A stretch of 64,000 bases of DNA from Pannonibacter phragmitetus_B (GCF_050510895.1 NZ_JBNINT010000001.1:3224001-3288000), one strand, 5' to 3'. Numbered from the stretch's first letter, positions 25,780-38,755 are shown. The notes: generated from the letters alone by a model not told the origin. Made by a program: numbers and translations.

Positions 25780-28503
25780 ATGACCATCCGCAATCTGGAA
25801 GGCCTCTTCGCGCCCGGCAGTCTTGCCATCCACGGGCCCAATGCCCAAACGGCCGGACTGCCAGGCCTGATCATCAGCCGGTTACAGGCCTCAGGTTTCC
25901 GGGGGCGGACGGCGCTGATCAATCTGGAAGCCCCGGATGAAGCCGACAGCTGGCCCGTATTTGCCAGCATTGCTGAGCTGACATTCACGCCAGACCTGCT
26001 GATCTACCTCGGACCAGCAGAAGCAGCCCCCGCCATCATCACCGAAGCGGCAGCGCGTGGGGTCAAGGCCGTTGCGCTCCAGTCGGCAGGCTATGAATCC
26101 TGGCCTGAAGCCACCGTTTCTGCCGCCATGCAGGCCGCCCGGAGCCATGCGGTGCGCCTCATCGGCCCCGGCAGTCTTGGCGTTGCGGCCCCCACTCGGG
26201 ACTCAATCTTCTTGCCACCCGCGATGCCCCGCAGGCCGGAGATCTGGCGCTGATCGCCCGCTCCGGCGCGGTCGTCAACAGCATCCTGTCCTGGGCGTCG
26301 TCCCGCAAGATCGGTTTTTCCGGGGTTGCTTCGCTGGGCCAGCGCAGCGACGTGGATGGCGGCGACCTGATCGACTATTTTGCCTCCGACTACCGCACCC
26401 GCGCCATCCTGCTGCATGTCGAGGCGGTACACAATCCGCGCAAGTTCCTCTCCGCTGCAAGGGCTGCGGCGCGCAGCAAGCCGATCATTCTCATTCGTTC
26501 GGGGCGAAGCCGCGATGCAGCCGTCAGTGGCAACACCCATGCGGGCCGGCTGACCCGTGCAGATGCGGTCTATGAAAGCGCCCTGCGCCGCGCCGGTATT
26601 CTTCGCATCGCCGATCTGGATGAGTTGTTCGAGGCTGTTGAAACATTGACCCGGCTAAAGGTGCCGAAATGCCAGCGGCTGGGGGTCATCGCCAATGGCC
26701 GCAGCCTTGCCACCCTTGCCGCCGACCGGCTGCAGGATGGCCGGGCGGAACTGGCCGAACTGGACGCCGAAACCCTTGCGAGCCTGCAGCCTCTGATCCG
26801 TCCGGGCACCCAGCCCGGCAACCCACTGACCCTGCCCGAGGGTGCTGCACCCGAAGCCGTGGAACAGGCAGTTACCACCATGCTGGCAAGCACGGCAGTG
26901 GACGGCGTTCTGGTTCTGGCAGCGCCCAATCCCTTTGTGCCGGGTGAAGATGTGGCCCGCGCCATTGCCAATGCCGCCGACAAGGACAAGCGCCGCCTTG
27001 GCCGCCGCAAGGCAGTGGTCGCCGCCATGGTGGGGGAAGATCCGCTGCCGCGTGCCGCGCTCGATTTCGCCCGTGTTCCGGTCTATGGCAGCCCGGCCGA
27101 AGCCGTGCGCAGCATCCTGTACCTGAAGCGCAGTGCCGAAGCGCAAGAGGCCCTGATGGCTTCTCCGCCGAGCTTGCCGTCGGACTTCTCGCCCGATGTG
27201 GATGCTGCCCGCGCCATTGTCACCGCAGCGCTGACAGAAGGCCGCAGCATGCTGGACCCGGCGGAGACGACCGCACTTCTGTCGGCCTACCGTGTTCCCG
27301 TCATTGAAACCCATCTTGCCCGCACCATTGATCAGGTACGGCAGATGGCGGGCAGCCTGCTGGAGCGCCATCCCGCTTGCGTCGTCAAGGCCTGGTCCAC
27401 TGCCCTGCCCTTCAAGTCCGATATCGACGGTGTACGCCTTGGCATCGAAAGCGCCGATGCCGCCGCGCAATCGGCACAGGAACTGATCGATCTCGTCGGC
27501 CGCACTCATCCAACGGCTCGGATTGAGGGTTTCACCCTGCAGCCAATGCTGGAAGCAAAGCATGGGCTGGAGCTCTTTGCCGGGCTTGGAGATGATCCCT
27601 CCTTTGGGCCAGTCCTTGCCTTCGGACAGGGGGAACCTCCGTGGAAGTCTCCGGTGATGTGTCACTGGAACTGCCGCCGCTGGATCTGAACCTTGCCAAT
27701 CAGCTCATCCGCCGCACCCGCGTTTCACGCCTCTTCCAGGCTTTCCGTGGCCATCCGGAACGGGACATGCAGGCCGTTGCGCTCACGCTGATGAAGCTGT
27801 CGCAGATCACCATCGATCTGCCGCAGGTGCGGGAACTGGACATCAATCCGCTTGTCGCCCTGCCACAGGGCGTTCTGGCGCTGGATGCGCGCATCGTCGT
27901 GGGCGAAGCGCCGGTGCAGGCAGGCCGTGCGGGCTCCTCCCGTCTTGCCATCGCGCCTTATCCGCAGGAATGGGAACAGACGCTGACACTGCGCGAAGGG
28001 GAAAGAGTATTCGTCCGCCCCGTCCGCCCGGAAGACGAGGAGCTGTTCCGCGCTTTCTTCGAGCAGGTGTCCACGGAAGATCTGCGCCTGCGCTTCTTTG
28101 CCCCAGTGAAGGACTTCGACCACCGCTTCCTATCGCGGCTGACCCAGCTCGACTATGCCCGCGCCATGGCGCTGGCGGCAATCGACCCGGACACAGGCGA
28201 TCTCCTCGGCGTCGTGCGCCTCCATGCGGACCCGGACCACAAGACCGGCGAATATGCAGTGATGGTGCGCTCGGACCTGAAAGGCCGGGGCCTCGGCTGG
28301 GCGCTGATGAAGCTGATCATCCGCTATGCGGAGGTGGACGGCATCGAGACCATCAAGGGCGAGGTGCTGAAGGAAAACACCAGCATGCTGACCATGTGCG
28401 AATCCCTCGGCTTCACCATGATCACCTCCCCGACGACCCGGCCATCGCCCTTGTCACACTCTCCGTCAAATCGGCAGCAGCGGTGATGGATCAGCCGGGG
28501 TGA
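25780..28503 (+). CDS. ADP-forming acyl-CoA synthetase fused to GNAT acetyltransferase, three frameshifts
   Basis: Corrected length 908 residues. Order: CoA-binding domain (opening IRNLEGLFAPGSLAIHGPN), succinyl-CoA-ligase-like domain with IARSGAVVNSILSWASSR, an ATP-grasp domain, then a GNAT domain near residues 745-905 (DPDHKTGEYAVMVRSDLKG, GRGLGWALMKLI). This is the Pat/YfiQ-type architecture. Some members acetylate acetyl-CoA synthetase, others may form acyl-CoA. Three single-base losses break it: CCCCC at 26189-26193 (restores GVAAPHSGLNLLATRDAP), GGGGG at 27629-27633 (restores GQGGTSVEVSGDV) and CCCC at 28428-28431 (restores TSPDDPAIALVTLSV). Three breaks in one otherwise conserved frame favour sequence error. 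Confidence 0.83.
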
Positions 28504-28527
28504 GGTTAGGGGCTGGATTGAAAGCCC

Positions 28528-29087
28528 TCACTCCACCACGGTGCCGGTCGAGAACTTGCGCTTGCCCTCGGAGCGGCGGGCCCAGGGACGGGTACCAGCC
28601 GGGATTTCGGTGACTGTACCGACCGGCTGAAGGTAATGGGTCACTTCCGGCCAGATGCCCGCCTTGAGCGCGGCTTCCACATGCGGCTTGCTGATCTCGA
28701 AGCTGGAGACGCCGCAGCGGAGCATCAGGGGAATCTGGTCGAGGATGAAGTCACCGATGGCGCGGATGTCGCCCTCATAACCCATCTGCTCGCGCAGAAT
28801 GCGGGCGGAGGAAAAGCCCCGGCCGTCGCTAAACTTCGGAAACTCCACGGCAATGCGCGGCAGGCGGGCGGCGAAGGGCGCCAGCGCCTCGACGTCATCA
28901 CCCGGGCTCACCAGAACGGCGATATCAGCGGCCACCGCAAGGAATGTGCCGGCATCCGCCAAAAGCGCGCCTGCGGCACCAGAAGCTTCAGGCCATCTGC
29001 AAAGGGATGGGCTGGCAGCTCAGCGTCCTTGTCGAGGCGTTCCCAGCTTTCCTGTGTGAAGCCGCCATTGGCGTAGATCGAGGTCAT
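28528..29087 (-). CDS. DUF934 protein of the sulfate assimilation operon, one-base frameshift
   Basis: Corrected length 186 residues. The sequence ARLPRIAVEFPKFSDGRGFS followed by LREQMGYEGDIRAIGDFILD identifies DUF934, a small protein nearly always linked to cysI and cysH in proteobacteria and thought to aid sulfite reduction. Its mechanism is unproven. The N-terminal 48 residues (MTSIYANGGFTQESWERLDK...) are in another frame. One extra base in AAAA at 28961-28964 gives PQARFLADAGTFLAVA and joins them. Last gene of the operon, 37 bases after cysH. Confidence 0.82.
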
Positions 29088-29124
29088 CACTTGCGTCCTT
29101 CGCAAAATTCGTCAGGCAGCCGCA

Positions 29125-29874
29125 TCAGGCGCCAGTCGCTGGCCCGGCGCCGGAGGCGTCCAGAGACAGATGGATACCGCATTCAGTCTTCTCCTGACCG
29201 CGCCAGCGGCCGGAGCGAGGGTCCTCCCCGGAGCAACCTTGCTGGTGCAAGGCAGGCAGCCGATGGAGGGGTAGCCTTCAGCCACCAGCGGATGCGGCGG
29301 CAGATTGTGGGCCTTTGCATAAGCGAGGATATCCGCAGCTGTCCAGTTCGCCAGCGGATTGACCTTAACCCGGCCATCCTCCTCCTCAAACACCGGCAGC
29401 GCAGCACGGGTGCTGCTCTGAAAGCGCTTGCGGCCGGAAATCCAGGCATCAAAGCCCTTCAACGCGGTTGCCAGTGGCACCACCTTGCGGGCGTGGCAGC
29501 AGGCATCCGTGTCGCTCATCCAGAGCATGCCGCCGGCATCCACTGCGGCCAGCGCCTCGGGGTCGGGCTTAGCATCCCTGACGCCGGTGAGCCCAAGCTG
29601 CTCCACCAACAGGTCACGGTAGCGAAGTGTCTGCGGAAAATGCTTGCCCGTCTCAACGAAAATCACAGGCGTGGAGCGATCCACCTCCGACACCATGTGC
29701 AAGAGCACAGCCGAATCCGCGCCAAAGCTGGAGACGAGCGCAATGCGCCCCGCGTAGTGATCGCGGATGGCATCGCGCAGGATCGCTTGCGGGCTTTCGC
29801 CTTCATACTGCCGGGCAAAGGCCAGCGCTTCGGCGCCAGCACCAAGCTCGGGATCAAAGGCCAGGCCGCTGAGT

Positions 29875-29888
<14 letters not shown>
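29125..29888 (-). CDS. cysH: Phosphoadenylyl-sulfate/adenylyl-sulfate reductase CysH, one-base frameshift
   Basis: Corrected length 254 residues. It reduces PAPS or APS to sulfite in the cytoplasm with thioredoxin. ALVSSFGADSAVLLHMV is the PP-loop, DACCHARKV and the later GCLPCTSKV supply the two Cys pairs that bind 4Fe-4S in plant-type APS reductases. With both pairs present, APS is the likelier substrate. The frame breaks at 29226-29229. One extra base in CCCC restores APGEDPRSGRWRGQEKTECG, the essential C-terminal ECG motif, and moves the stop to 29125. The start overlaps cysI by 14 bases. Confidence 0.88.
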
Positions 29889-31533
<1,645 letters not shown>

Positions 31534-31633
31534 GTCGCGTCTCCAGGGCGGCAGCCGGGCTGCGCCGAAAATCTGTCATCTGACGGGGCGGATGCCGGTG
31601 CACCGGCCCCTTTGCTTCACTCGGGCAATTCAC

Positions 31634-31924
31634 TCAGGCACGGGCCTGCTTGCCAAGGGCGGGATGGGTGGTCGGGCCGGCGGCGCGGATCTTCTCACGC
31701 AGACGCTCTGGCACCCGCTTGCCATCCTCTTCCTTGATCTCGATGTCGTAAGGATCAACGATCTCGCGGGAAGCAACCGACTTTGCAGCCAGTGCCAGCG
31801 CCTCGGCCACCGCGTCCTTGCCATCGAGCAGGCGCGCCTCGCCGATCAGCTCGACCCAGGCGCCGTTCTTGCCCTGAAACACGACCTCGCCGTCGATCAG
31901 ACGGTTGGCGGTGATCACCTTCAT
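31634..31924 (-). CDS. DUF2849 protein
   Basis: 96 residues, soluble: MKVITANRLIDGEVVF at the start, then a WVE strand and DPYDIEIKEEDGKRVPERLRE near the end. DUF2849 proteins are confined mainly to alphaproteobacteria and sit between cysG and cysI, as here. Function is unknown, and a role in sulfite reductase assembly or electron supply is inference from linkage alone. ATG 31924, 59 bases after the cysG stop. Confidence 0.85.
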   Translation of the reverse strand: MKVITANRLIDGEVVFQGKNGAWVELIGEARLLDGKDAVAEALALAAKSVASREIVDPYDIEIKEEDGKRVPERLREKIRAAGPTTHPALGKQARA

Positions 31925-31983
31925 GCCTTCTCCTCATCAGGCGCGGGCTTGCCCGCTGCCTGCAAAATTCCGGCAGGCCCGCG

Positions 31984-33446
31984 TCAGGCCGCCTTGATCG
32001 CTTCTGCCGCCGCCGAAATCGGCTCGGCCTTTTCCATCACGCCATGACCCACGGCCTCACCGATCACCATCAGCACGGCGCCATTCACATCCTTGCGCCC
32101 GGCCAGCTGCGGCAGGTCGGCCAGCGTTCCGGCGAACTGGCGCTCGTCCGGATGAGCGGCGTTCTCGATAATCGCAACCGGCGTCGTGGGCTTCAGCCCC
32201 GCCGCCATCAACCGCACCGACACGGCCGCCGCCACGCTGCGCCCCATATAGACCGCAACAGTGGAGCCGCGCAGGGCGAGATTGGCCCAATCTGGCAGAG
32301 TTTCGCTCTCGGCATTGTGTCCTGTCGCAAACACCAGCGTAGATGCCACGCCGCGCAGGGTCAGCGGGATCTGGGCAGAGGCTGCCGCCGCAAAGGCCGC
32401 TGTCACGCCCGGCACCACCTCAAAGCTGATCCCCGCTTCGCGCAGCGCTTCCATTTCCTCGCCCGCACGGCCGAACACCAGCGGATCACCCGCCTTCAGC
32501 CGCACCACCTTGTGCCCGGCCTCAGCCAGTTCCACCAGCACCTTGTTGATTTCGCCCTGCGGCACCGAATGGGCACCCTTGCGCTTGCCGACGGAAATGC
32601 GCTGCGCATCGCGGCGGCCCATGGCGACAACAGGGTCCGGCACCAGTGCGTCATGCACGATCACGTCCGCTTCCTGCAGCAGCCGCTGAGCGCGCAGGGT
32701 CAGAAGATCCTCAGCGCCGGGGCCAGCACCCACCAGCCAGACAAAGCCCCTGTCATCCGTGGCGCTGTTCAGCAGGCGCTGTGCCTCGGCCCGGGCTGCA
32801 TCGGCACGCCCGGCGTAAAGATTGGTGGCGACGGCGCCCGAGAAGAACCGCGCCCAGAACCGGCGGCGCACCGCGCCATCGGTCAGTACCTTTGCCGCCG
32901 TGTCGCGCAGGCTCTCGGCAAGGCGCGCAAGATCGCCGGTCGCACGCGGCAGCATGCCTTCGATGCGGGCGCGGATGTGGCGCGCCAGCACCGGACCGAC
33001 ACCTGTGGAGGTGATGGCAACGGCAATGGGTGCTCGGTTGACAAGAGCGCCCGTATAGAAATCGCAGAGTTCCGGCTTATCCACCGCGTTGGCGGGCACA
33101 CCGAGAATGCGCGCAGCCTGCACCACGGCCCGGTCCAGCGCCTCGTCCTCGCGGGCGGAAAAACAAGTGCAGCACCGTTGAGATGGCGCGGGCGGAAATC
33201 TTCCGCCACATGGGTTGCCCCAACCGTCTCCATCACCTCGGCCAGTTCCGGCTCGATGTGTGCGGAAACGACCTCGATCAGCGCATTGGTCTCGCCCAGC
33301 AGCCGTACCTTGGCCGCCGCCTCGCCGCCATGGCCAACCACGACAACCCGCCGGTCCGCGACCTTATGAAAGGCCGGGAACACGTCGAGACGCCGGTGGC
33401 GTCTGTTCTCGCGGGGCTCGCCGGATGCTGACCCGGTACCGGACAT
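31984..33446 (-). CDS. cysG: Siroheme synthase CysG (fused dehydrogenase/ferrochelatase and methyltransferase), one-base frameshift
   Basis: Corrected length 487 residues. The N-terminal Rossmann part (VVVVGHGGEAAAKVRLL) is precorrin-2 dehydrogenase/sirohydrochlorin ferrochelatase. The C-terminal part is uroporphyrinogen-III methyltransferase, with VWLVGAGPGAEDLLTLRA, GKRKG and VVRLKAGDPLVFGRAGEE. It makes the siroheme that CysI needs. The frame breaks at 33159-33163: one extra A in AAAAA (plus strand) restores ALVFSAREDEALDRAVVQAA. First gene of the cys operon; the region upstream (33447-33756) should hold its promoter. Confidence 0.88.
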
Positions 33447-33756
33447 GTAGGCACTCCTGCATTAATGATGACACGCACAATAGCCGTTGCACGGCAATTA
33501 TGCCGGGCATCGTTTTTCAAACCTTGAAAAGGGGAGAAAAAGAATCCTCAGTTCGCAGGTTCCACGCACAAGATCGGCCATCCGCGCGCAACTCAGCAAG
33601 CCACACAACCGCAGCGACCGTTCATGCTCATCCTTGCAAGAAGCATCTCGAATGCACGGATACGAACTTACGTATACAAGATGATTGACTCTGTGCGCAA
33701 AGATGCACCACGATCCCTTGCGCTTGAAGATCTCAAGCGGCATGGGAGGAAAAATC
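33447..33756. other. Divergent intergenic region between cysG and the secreted hydrolase gene
   Basis: 310 bases without a gene. It must hold both divergent promoters. CTTACGTATACAAG (33667-33680) is an imperfect dyad of GntR/FCD flavour about 80 bases before the hydrolase start. I see no recognisable riboswitch before cysG. Confidence 0.35.
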
Positions 33757-35686
33757 ATGAGAGGAAGACATGCTCTGCCAGCGGTTCTCCTGGCAGCAAC
33801 GGTCCTGTCCGGCACCGCAAATGCCCGCGTAACCGGGTTCCAGATTCAGTCAACCGGCCCCGCCTTTGACGGCGCCACGTTCGCAGATACGGGCGCCTAT
33901 GAGCGGATCGACGCAGTTGCCACAATAGCAGTTGACCCGGATGCACCGGCCAATGCCGGAATTGCTGATCTCGGCAAGGCCCCCGAAACGCCAAAGGAGA
34001 GGTGGAGTTCACCACCGAGGTCTTCATCCTGCGTCCGGCCGATGCGAAAAAGCAGTCGTCTTTCCTGTTTTATGAAGTTCCCAACCGGGGCCGGAACCTG
34101 AGCTTCACCTTACTCAACCGCTCAAAAGGCTCGGGCGTGCCTGCCAAGGCTGAAGATGCCGGAGACGGCTTTCTCATGAACCGGGGCAGCACAGTTGTCT
34201 GGAGCGGCTGGCAGTTCGATGCACCTGAGGCAGGCATCAACATCACCTTGCCGAAGCTGTCCGGCGTCAAGGGCATCTCCCGTGAGCAGATGATCTTCGA
34301 CAAGCCCGGAGAGACGGGAAAGATCCCCTTACCTATCCGGCGGCAGATCTTGATCCGTCAAAGGCAAGCCTTACTGTGCGTGCAACACCTGACGATGCGC
34401 CGGCCACGCCGGAGGATCTCACCTTCAAGTATGTCAGCAATACCGAAATCGAGATCACCCGCCCTGCGGGCATGGATGCCGGGGCGATCTATGATTTCGT
34501 CTATCCGGCGGAAGGCAGCGTGCCCTCGGGCCTTGCCTTTGCCGCAACACGGGATGTGATTTCCTTCCTGCGCGGCAACGAAGGCCATGACGCAGAAAAC
34601 CCGCTCCCCGGCATCAAGCACACGGTCGGCATGGGTATTTCCCAGTCAGGCCGTTTCCTGCGCGACTTCATCTATCAGGGCTTCAATGCCGATGAGGGCG
34701 GGCAAAAGGTCTTCGACGGCGCGATGGCGCATATAGCGGGCTCGCGCAAGAGCTACACCAACTACCGCTTTGCCCAGCCCGGGCGCTATTCCCGCCAGCA
34801 TGAGGACCATGACTATCCGGGTGACCAGTTTCCCTTCACCTACGCCCTTACAACCGACCCTCTCACGAACAAACGCGAGAGCATTCTGAGCACCTGCATG
34901 GCAACGGACACCTGTCCGAAAATCATGCATTCGGACACGTCGACCGAGTTCTGGCAGGGCCGTGCCTATCTGGTGTCAACGTCACCTGAAGGAGAGCCGC
35001 TGACAATGCCGGACAATGTCAGGCTCTATTTCCTGGCAGGCGCGCCCCATTTCAACGGCTGGGGGCTCAAGTCCGAAATGAGCAAGACCTGCGTCAATCC
35101 CACGAATCCGCTCAGTGCGGCACCGGTCATGCGGGCACTTTATGCCGCGATGGAGGATTGGGTGGCGGAAGACAAAGCCCCGCCTGCGAGCCGCTACCCC
35201 TCATTCTCCGATGAAACACTGGTCAAGCTGGACGAACTCAAGCTGCCGATCATTGACGGAGCGGCTGCGCAGCCAAGGTTCAACACGCTGCGGGTGATGG
35301 ACCATTCCATTCAGCCACCTCTGCAAGGCGCCACCTATGCGGAATATGTTCCTGCCGTTGACAAGGACGGCATTCCGCTTGGCGGCATACGCCTTCCCGC
35401 AGTTGCGGCTCCGCTCGGCTCCTATGCAGGCTGGAATCTGCGTGCAAAGGACTTTGCCGAAGGTGAACTTTGCAGCCTGACCGGCAGCTACCAGCCCTTC
35501 CCCACGACGGCGGTTGCCAGTGACAGCCGCATGCCGATCGAGGCACGCTACAAGGACCAGCAGGCCTATCTGGAGGCGGTGAAAGCGGCAGCCGACGGCC
35601 TGATTGCCGAAGGCCTCATGCTGCCAGCAGACACGGAGTACGTCCTGGAAAGCGCCAAAACGGACGCAGGCTCAATCTGGAACTGA
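33757..35686 (+). CDS. Secreted alpha/beta hydrolase domain protein (PF20091-like), two frameshifts
   Basis: Corrected length 643 residues. An N-terminal signal peptide (MRGRHALPAVLLAATVLSG) points to the periplasm. The core has GMGISQSGRFLRDFIYQGFN with the nucleophile-elbow-like GISQSG, and APHFNGWGL near the end. It resembles large uncharacterised alpha/beta-hydrolase-domain proteins annotated in proteobacteria. Two breaks: near 33993-33997 (one extra base in AAAGG gives ETPKGEVEFTTEVFILRPA) and 34325-34330 (one extra base in CCCCTT gives GKIPLTYPAADLDPSKASLT). ATG 33757 follows GGGAGGA. Substrate unknown. Ends before a strong terminator. Confidence 0.75.
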
Positions 35687-35707
35687 ATGGTGGCACTTCT
35701 GAAAACA

Positions 35708-35740
35708 GAACCGGCGGCCAAGTGGCCGCCGGTTCCTTTT
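35708..35740. terminator. Strong bidirectional terminator
   Basis: A 13-bp perfect stem (GAACCGGCGGCCA at 35708-35720, TGGCCGCCGGTTC at 35723-35735) is followed by CTTTT on the plus strand and bordered by AAAACAGAA on its left, which gives a T tract on the minus strand. It separates two convergent genes. Confidence 0.85.
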
Positions 35741-35754
35741 GAAGGCCTGTATCC

Positions 35755-36507
35755 TCAGATGCAGCGGCCGCCGTCAACTTCGAGGGCAACGCCAGTGATG
35801 AATTCGGCATCATCGGAGGCAAGCCACAGGGCGGCGTTGGCGATATCCTGCGGGGTGGAGAGACGGCCAAGCGGAATGGAAGCGCGGAACTGAGCGCGCT
35901 TTTCCGGCGTGTCCTCACCCATGAAGAGATGCAGCATGCCCGTCTCACCTGCCACCGGGCAGAGCGCATTGACGCGGATCTTCGCCGGGGCCAGTTCCAC
36001 CGCCATGGACTTGGTGGCCGTGATGGCCCAGCCCTTGGAGGCATTGTACCAGGTCAGGCCCGGACGCGGACGCAGGCCTGCGGTGGAGGCCGTGTTGATG
36101 ATGACACCACCGCCCTGCGCTTCCATCACCGGCACAACGGCCAAGGCCGCCAGATAGATCGCCTTGGCGTTCACATCAAAGATGCGGTCGAAGGTTTCTT
36201 CATCGACGCCCAGCATGGAGCCGTTGCGGTGGGAATAGCCTGCGTTGTTGACGAGGATATCCAGCCGTCCGAAATGTCCCGTGGCCGCCTTGACCATCGC
36301 CTCCACATCGGCCCGCACCGTCACATCTGCCGTCACCGCAATGGCGGCTTCGCCGATTTCCGAGGCCACACGCGCCGCCGCGTCGCCATTGAGATCGGCA
36401 ACGATGACCTTCGCTCCCTCGCTGGCAAAGAGCTTCGCCATGCCTTCGCCAAAGCCGGAGCCTGCGCCAGTGATGACTGCCACCTTGCCCTTGAGCCGGT
36501 CTGCCAT
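35755..36507 (-). CDS. Short-chain dehydrogenase/reductase (glucose 1-dehydrogenase-like)
   Basis: 250 residues, classical SDR: cofactor motif TGAGSGFGEG, NNAGYSHRNGS, serine in INTASTAG, catalytic WYNASKGW (Tyr-x3-Lys), and the ending FITGVALEVDGGRCI. Start at 36507 follows CAGGGAGGAATTC. A longer frame upstream has no family resemblance. It follows an aldehyde dehydrogenase gene by 41 bases, so an alcohol-aldehyde-acid sequence is plausible for a shared substrate. Specificity unknown. Confidence 0.87.
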   Translation of the reverse strand: MADRLKGKVAVITGAGSGFGEGMAKLFASEGAKVIVADLNGDAAARVASEIGEAAIAVTADVTVRADVEAMVKAATGHFGRLDILVNNAGYSHRNGSMLGVDEETFDRIFDVNAKAIYLAALAVVPVMEAQGGGVIINTASTAGLRPRPGLTWYNASKGWAITATKSMAVELAPAKIRVNALCPVAGETGMLHLFMGEDTPEKRAQFRASIPLGRLSTPQDIANAALWLASDDAEFITGVALEVDGGRCI

Positions 36508-36548
36508 GAATTCCTCCCTGAATTGCTGATTATTCCAAAAGGCCTGCG

Positions 36549-38020
36549 TCAGCCGTGACGCAGCACCAGTGTCTTGGTTGCCGAGAAATCGTAGAGCGCC
36601 TCGAAGCCCTTCTCGCGGCCATGGCCGGACTTCTTGAAGCCACCAAAGGCAGTTCGATGCCGCCGCCCGCACCATAGGCATTGACGAAGACCTGCCCCGC
36701 ACGAACCGCCTTGGCCACCCGCACCGCCCGCTGGGCGTCGCGCGTCCACACGCCTGCTACGAGACCGAACTCGGTGCCATTGGCAATGCGCAGGGCCTCT
36801 TCCTCATCGCGGAAGGGAATGAGCGACAACACGGGGCCAAAGATCTCCTCCCGGGCAATCACATGGTCCACGGGCACCGGGCCGAAGACGCGGGCCGGAA
36901 CGAAATAGCCATCGCTGGAAGCGTCCGGCGCAACCGCGCCTTCAGCGACAAGGGGAATGCCATCGGCAAGTGCACGGTCCACAAAGGACTGCACGCGCCG
37001 CAACTGGCCCGCATTGATCAGCGGCCCGAGATCGAGATCGGCGCTGTGCGGACCGGAAACGAGAGCCCGGATTCGGGTGCGCAGCCCTTCCACCACCTCA
37101 TCCCAGATGCCCTTGTGCACCAGCACGCGGCTGCCGGCCGAACAGGTCTGGCCGCAGTTCTGGATAATCGCATTGACGATGACCGGCAGGGCCGCGCCAA
37201 GGTCGGCGTCATCAAAGACGATCTGCGGTGACTTGCCGCCCAGCTCCAGCGTGCAGCCGATGTGGTTCTTAGCCGCTGCCGTCTGGATCATGACGCCCAC
37301 TTCCGGCGAGCCGGTGAAGGTGAGGTAATCAAGGCCCGGATGGTTGGAAAGCGCTGCGCCAGCCTCGGAGCCAAGCCCCGGCACCACGTTGAAGACACCA
37401 GCCGGAAAGCCAGCCTCCAGCGCCAGTTCGGCGACGCGCAGCACGCTGAGGCAGGCGTCTTCCGCCGGCTTCAGCACCAGCGTGTTGCCCATGGCCAGCG
37501 CTGCACCGGCGACACGGCCCATGATCTGCGCCGGATAGTTCCACGGGATGATGCCGCCGACAACGCCATGCGGCTCACGCAGGGTCATGGCCAGGAAGCC
37601 GTCAGCGGTGGGGATGGTGTCCCCCATCACCTTGTCTGCCGCTCCGCCATAGAATTCGAAATAGCGGGCGAGTGCGGTGATATCCGCCTTGCCCTGCTTC
37701 AGCGGCTTGCCCGCATCAAGGCTTTCCAGCGCGGAAAGTTCGTCATGATGCTCCGTGACCAGTGCCGACAGCTTCATCAGCAGGCGGCCACGATCTGCCG
37801 CCGTCAGCTTCGGCCAGGGGCCGGTTTCAAACGCCTTGCGGGCGGCAGCAACTGCCCGGCCCACTTCCGCAGCATCACAGCGCGGAATAACAGCAATGAC
37901 CTTGCCGTCCGAGGGGCACAGGCTTTCAAACACCTGCCCGTCCGGCGTGAACACCCGCTCGCCATCAATGATGGCTGCAGGCTTCAGCACTTCCCCTGCC
38001 GCAATGGTCCGTAATGGCAT
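36549..38020 (-). CDS. NAD(P)-dependent aldehyde dehydrogenase, one-base frameshift
   Basis: Corrected length 490 residues, normal for ALDH. The catalytic Cys is in NCGQTCSAGSRV, the general-base Glu in LELGGKSPQIVF, and IIPWNYP is the substrate/cofactor-loop motif. The C-terminus breaks at 36645-36649. One extra base in AAAGG gives IELPFGGFKKSGHGREKG, the conserved family ending. Start at 38020 after GGAGGAAG. Resembles gamma-aminobutyraldehyde/4-(gamma-glutamylamino)butyraldehyde and betaine-type ALDHs, but the substrate is not certain. Upstream of the SDR in one probable operon. Confidence 0.87.
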
Positions 38021-38134
38021 GACTTCCTCCCTGCTCGCATGACTGACAGGCGGGTGCCGTTGTCCCGGCGCCGCCAATTACCTGTCTGCGCGTTACATGA
38101 TTTGCACGCTAACGGATGAAAAACGCCGGTGCAA

Positions 38135-38755
38135 TCAATCCTCGCCAGAAAAGAGGTCTGGCTCTGTCAGCATCAGATGCTGCAACAGGATCAAGGCCTT
38201 GGCATCGCGGATTGCACCCTGCCGCCAAAGCGCAGCCGCCTGCGCACAAGTCAGCTCATGGACGGTGATATCCTCGCCTTCCTCCACCAGACCGCCACCG
38301 GCGTGGCGCTCAGTCCCGGCATAGTCACACAGGAAATGATCAACACGGCTGCCCAGAATGCCGGGGCTGGAATAGCTGGAACAGGCCAGTTTCAGCCCCT
38401 TGGCCTCGACGCCGAATTCCTCCATCAGCTCGCGCCTTGCCCCGTCCAGCACGTCCTCGCCCTCCTCAAGACGGCCCGCGCAGACCTCCCAGGGGAACGG
38501 GTCGTCCTGATCGGCCATCACCGGCACACGCAGCTGACGGCAGAGCAGCAGGCATTTGCGCGTGCGGTCCACCGGCAAGATGGCCACCACATTACGGCCA
38601 TAGCGCACCACCTCGCGCACGATGGTCTGCTGCGCACCGTCGCTGCGGGCTTGATCCACGGTGATCTCCTCCACCGTGCAGCGGCCCTCGTAAACCATCC
38701 GGCGGGCGCGCACGGAAATGCGTTTGCGGCGGGCGGCATCATCTTCGCTGTTCAT
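38135..38755 (-). CDS. Nudix hydrolase, ADP-ribose pyrophosphatase-like
   Basis: 206 residues. The Nudix box is exact: Gly, five residues, Glu, seven residues, then RELMEEFGV (within GRLEEGEDVLDGARRELMEE). The N-terminal part RKRISVRARRMVYEGRCTVE and the downstream SSYSSPGILGSRVDHFLCDY resemble ADP-ribose/GDP-mannose pyrophosphatases of the NudF/NudK type, which clean up nucleotide sugars in the cytoplasm. Oriented like its neighbours but with a 114-base gap to the aldehyde dehydrogenase, so its link to that operon is uncertain. Confidence 0.87.
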   Translation of the reverse strand: MNSEDDAARRKRISVRARRMVYEGRCTVEEITVDQARSDGAQQTIVREVVRYGRNVVAILPVDRTRKCLLLCRQLRVPVMADQDDPFPWEVCAGRLEEGEDVLDGARRELMEEFGVEAKGLKLACSSYSSPGILGSRVDHFLCDYAGTERHAGGGLVEEGEDITVHELTCAQAAALWRQGAIRDAKALILLQHLMLTEPDLFSGED

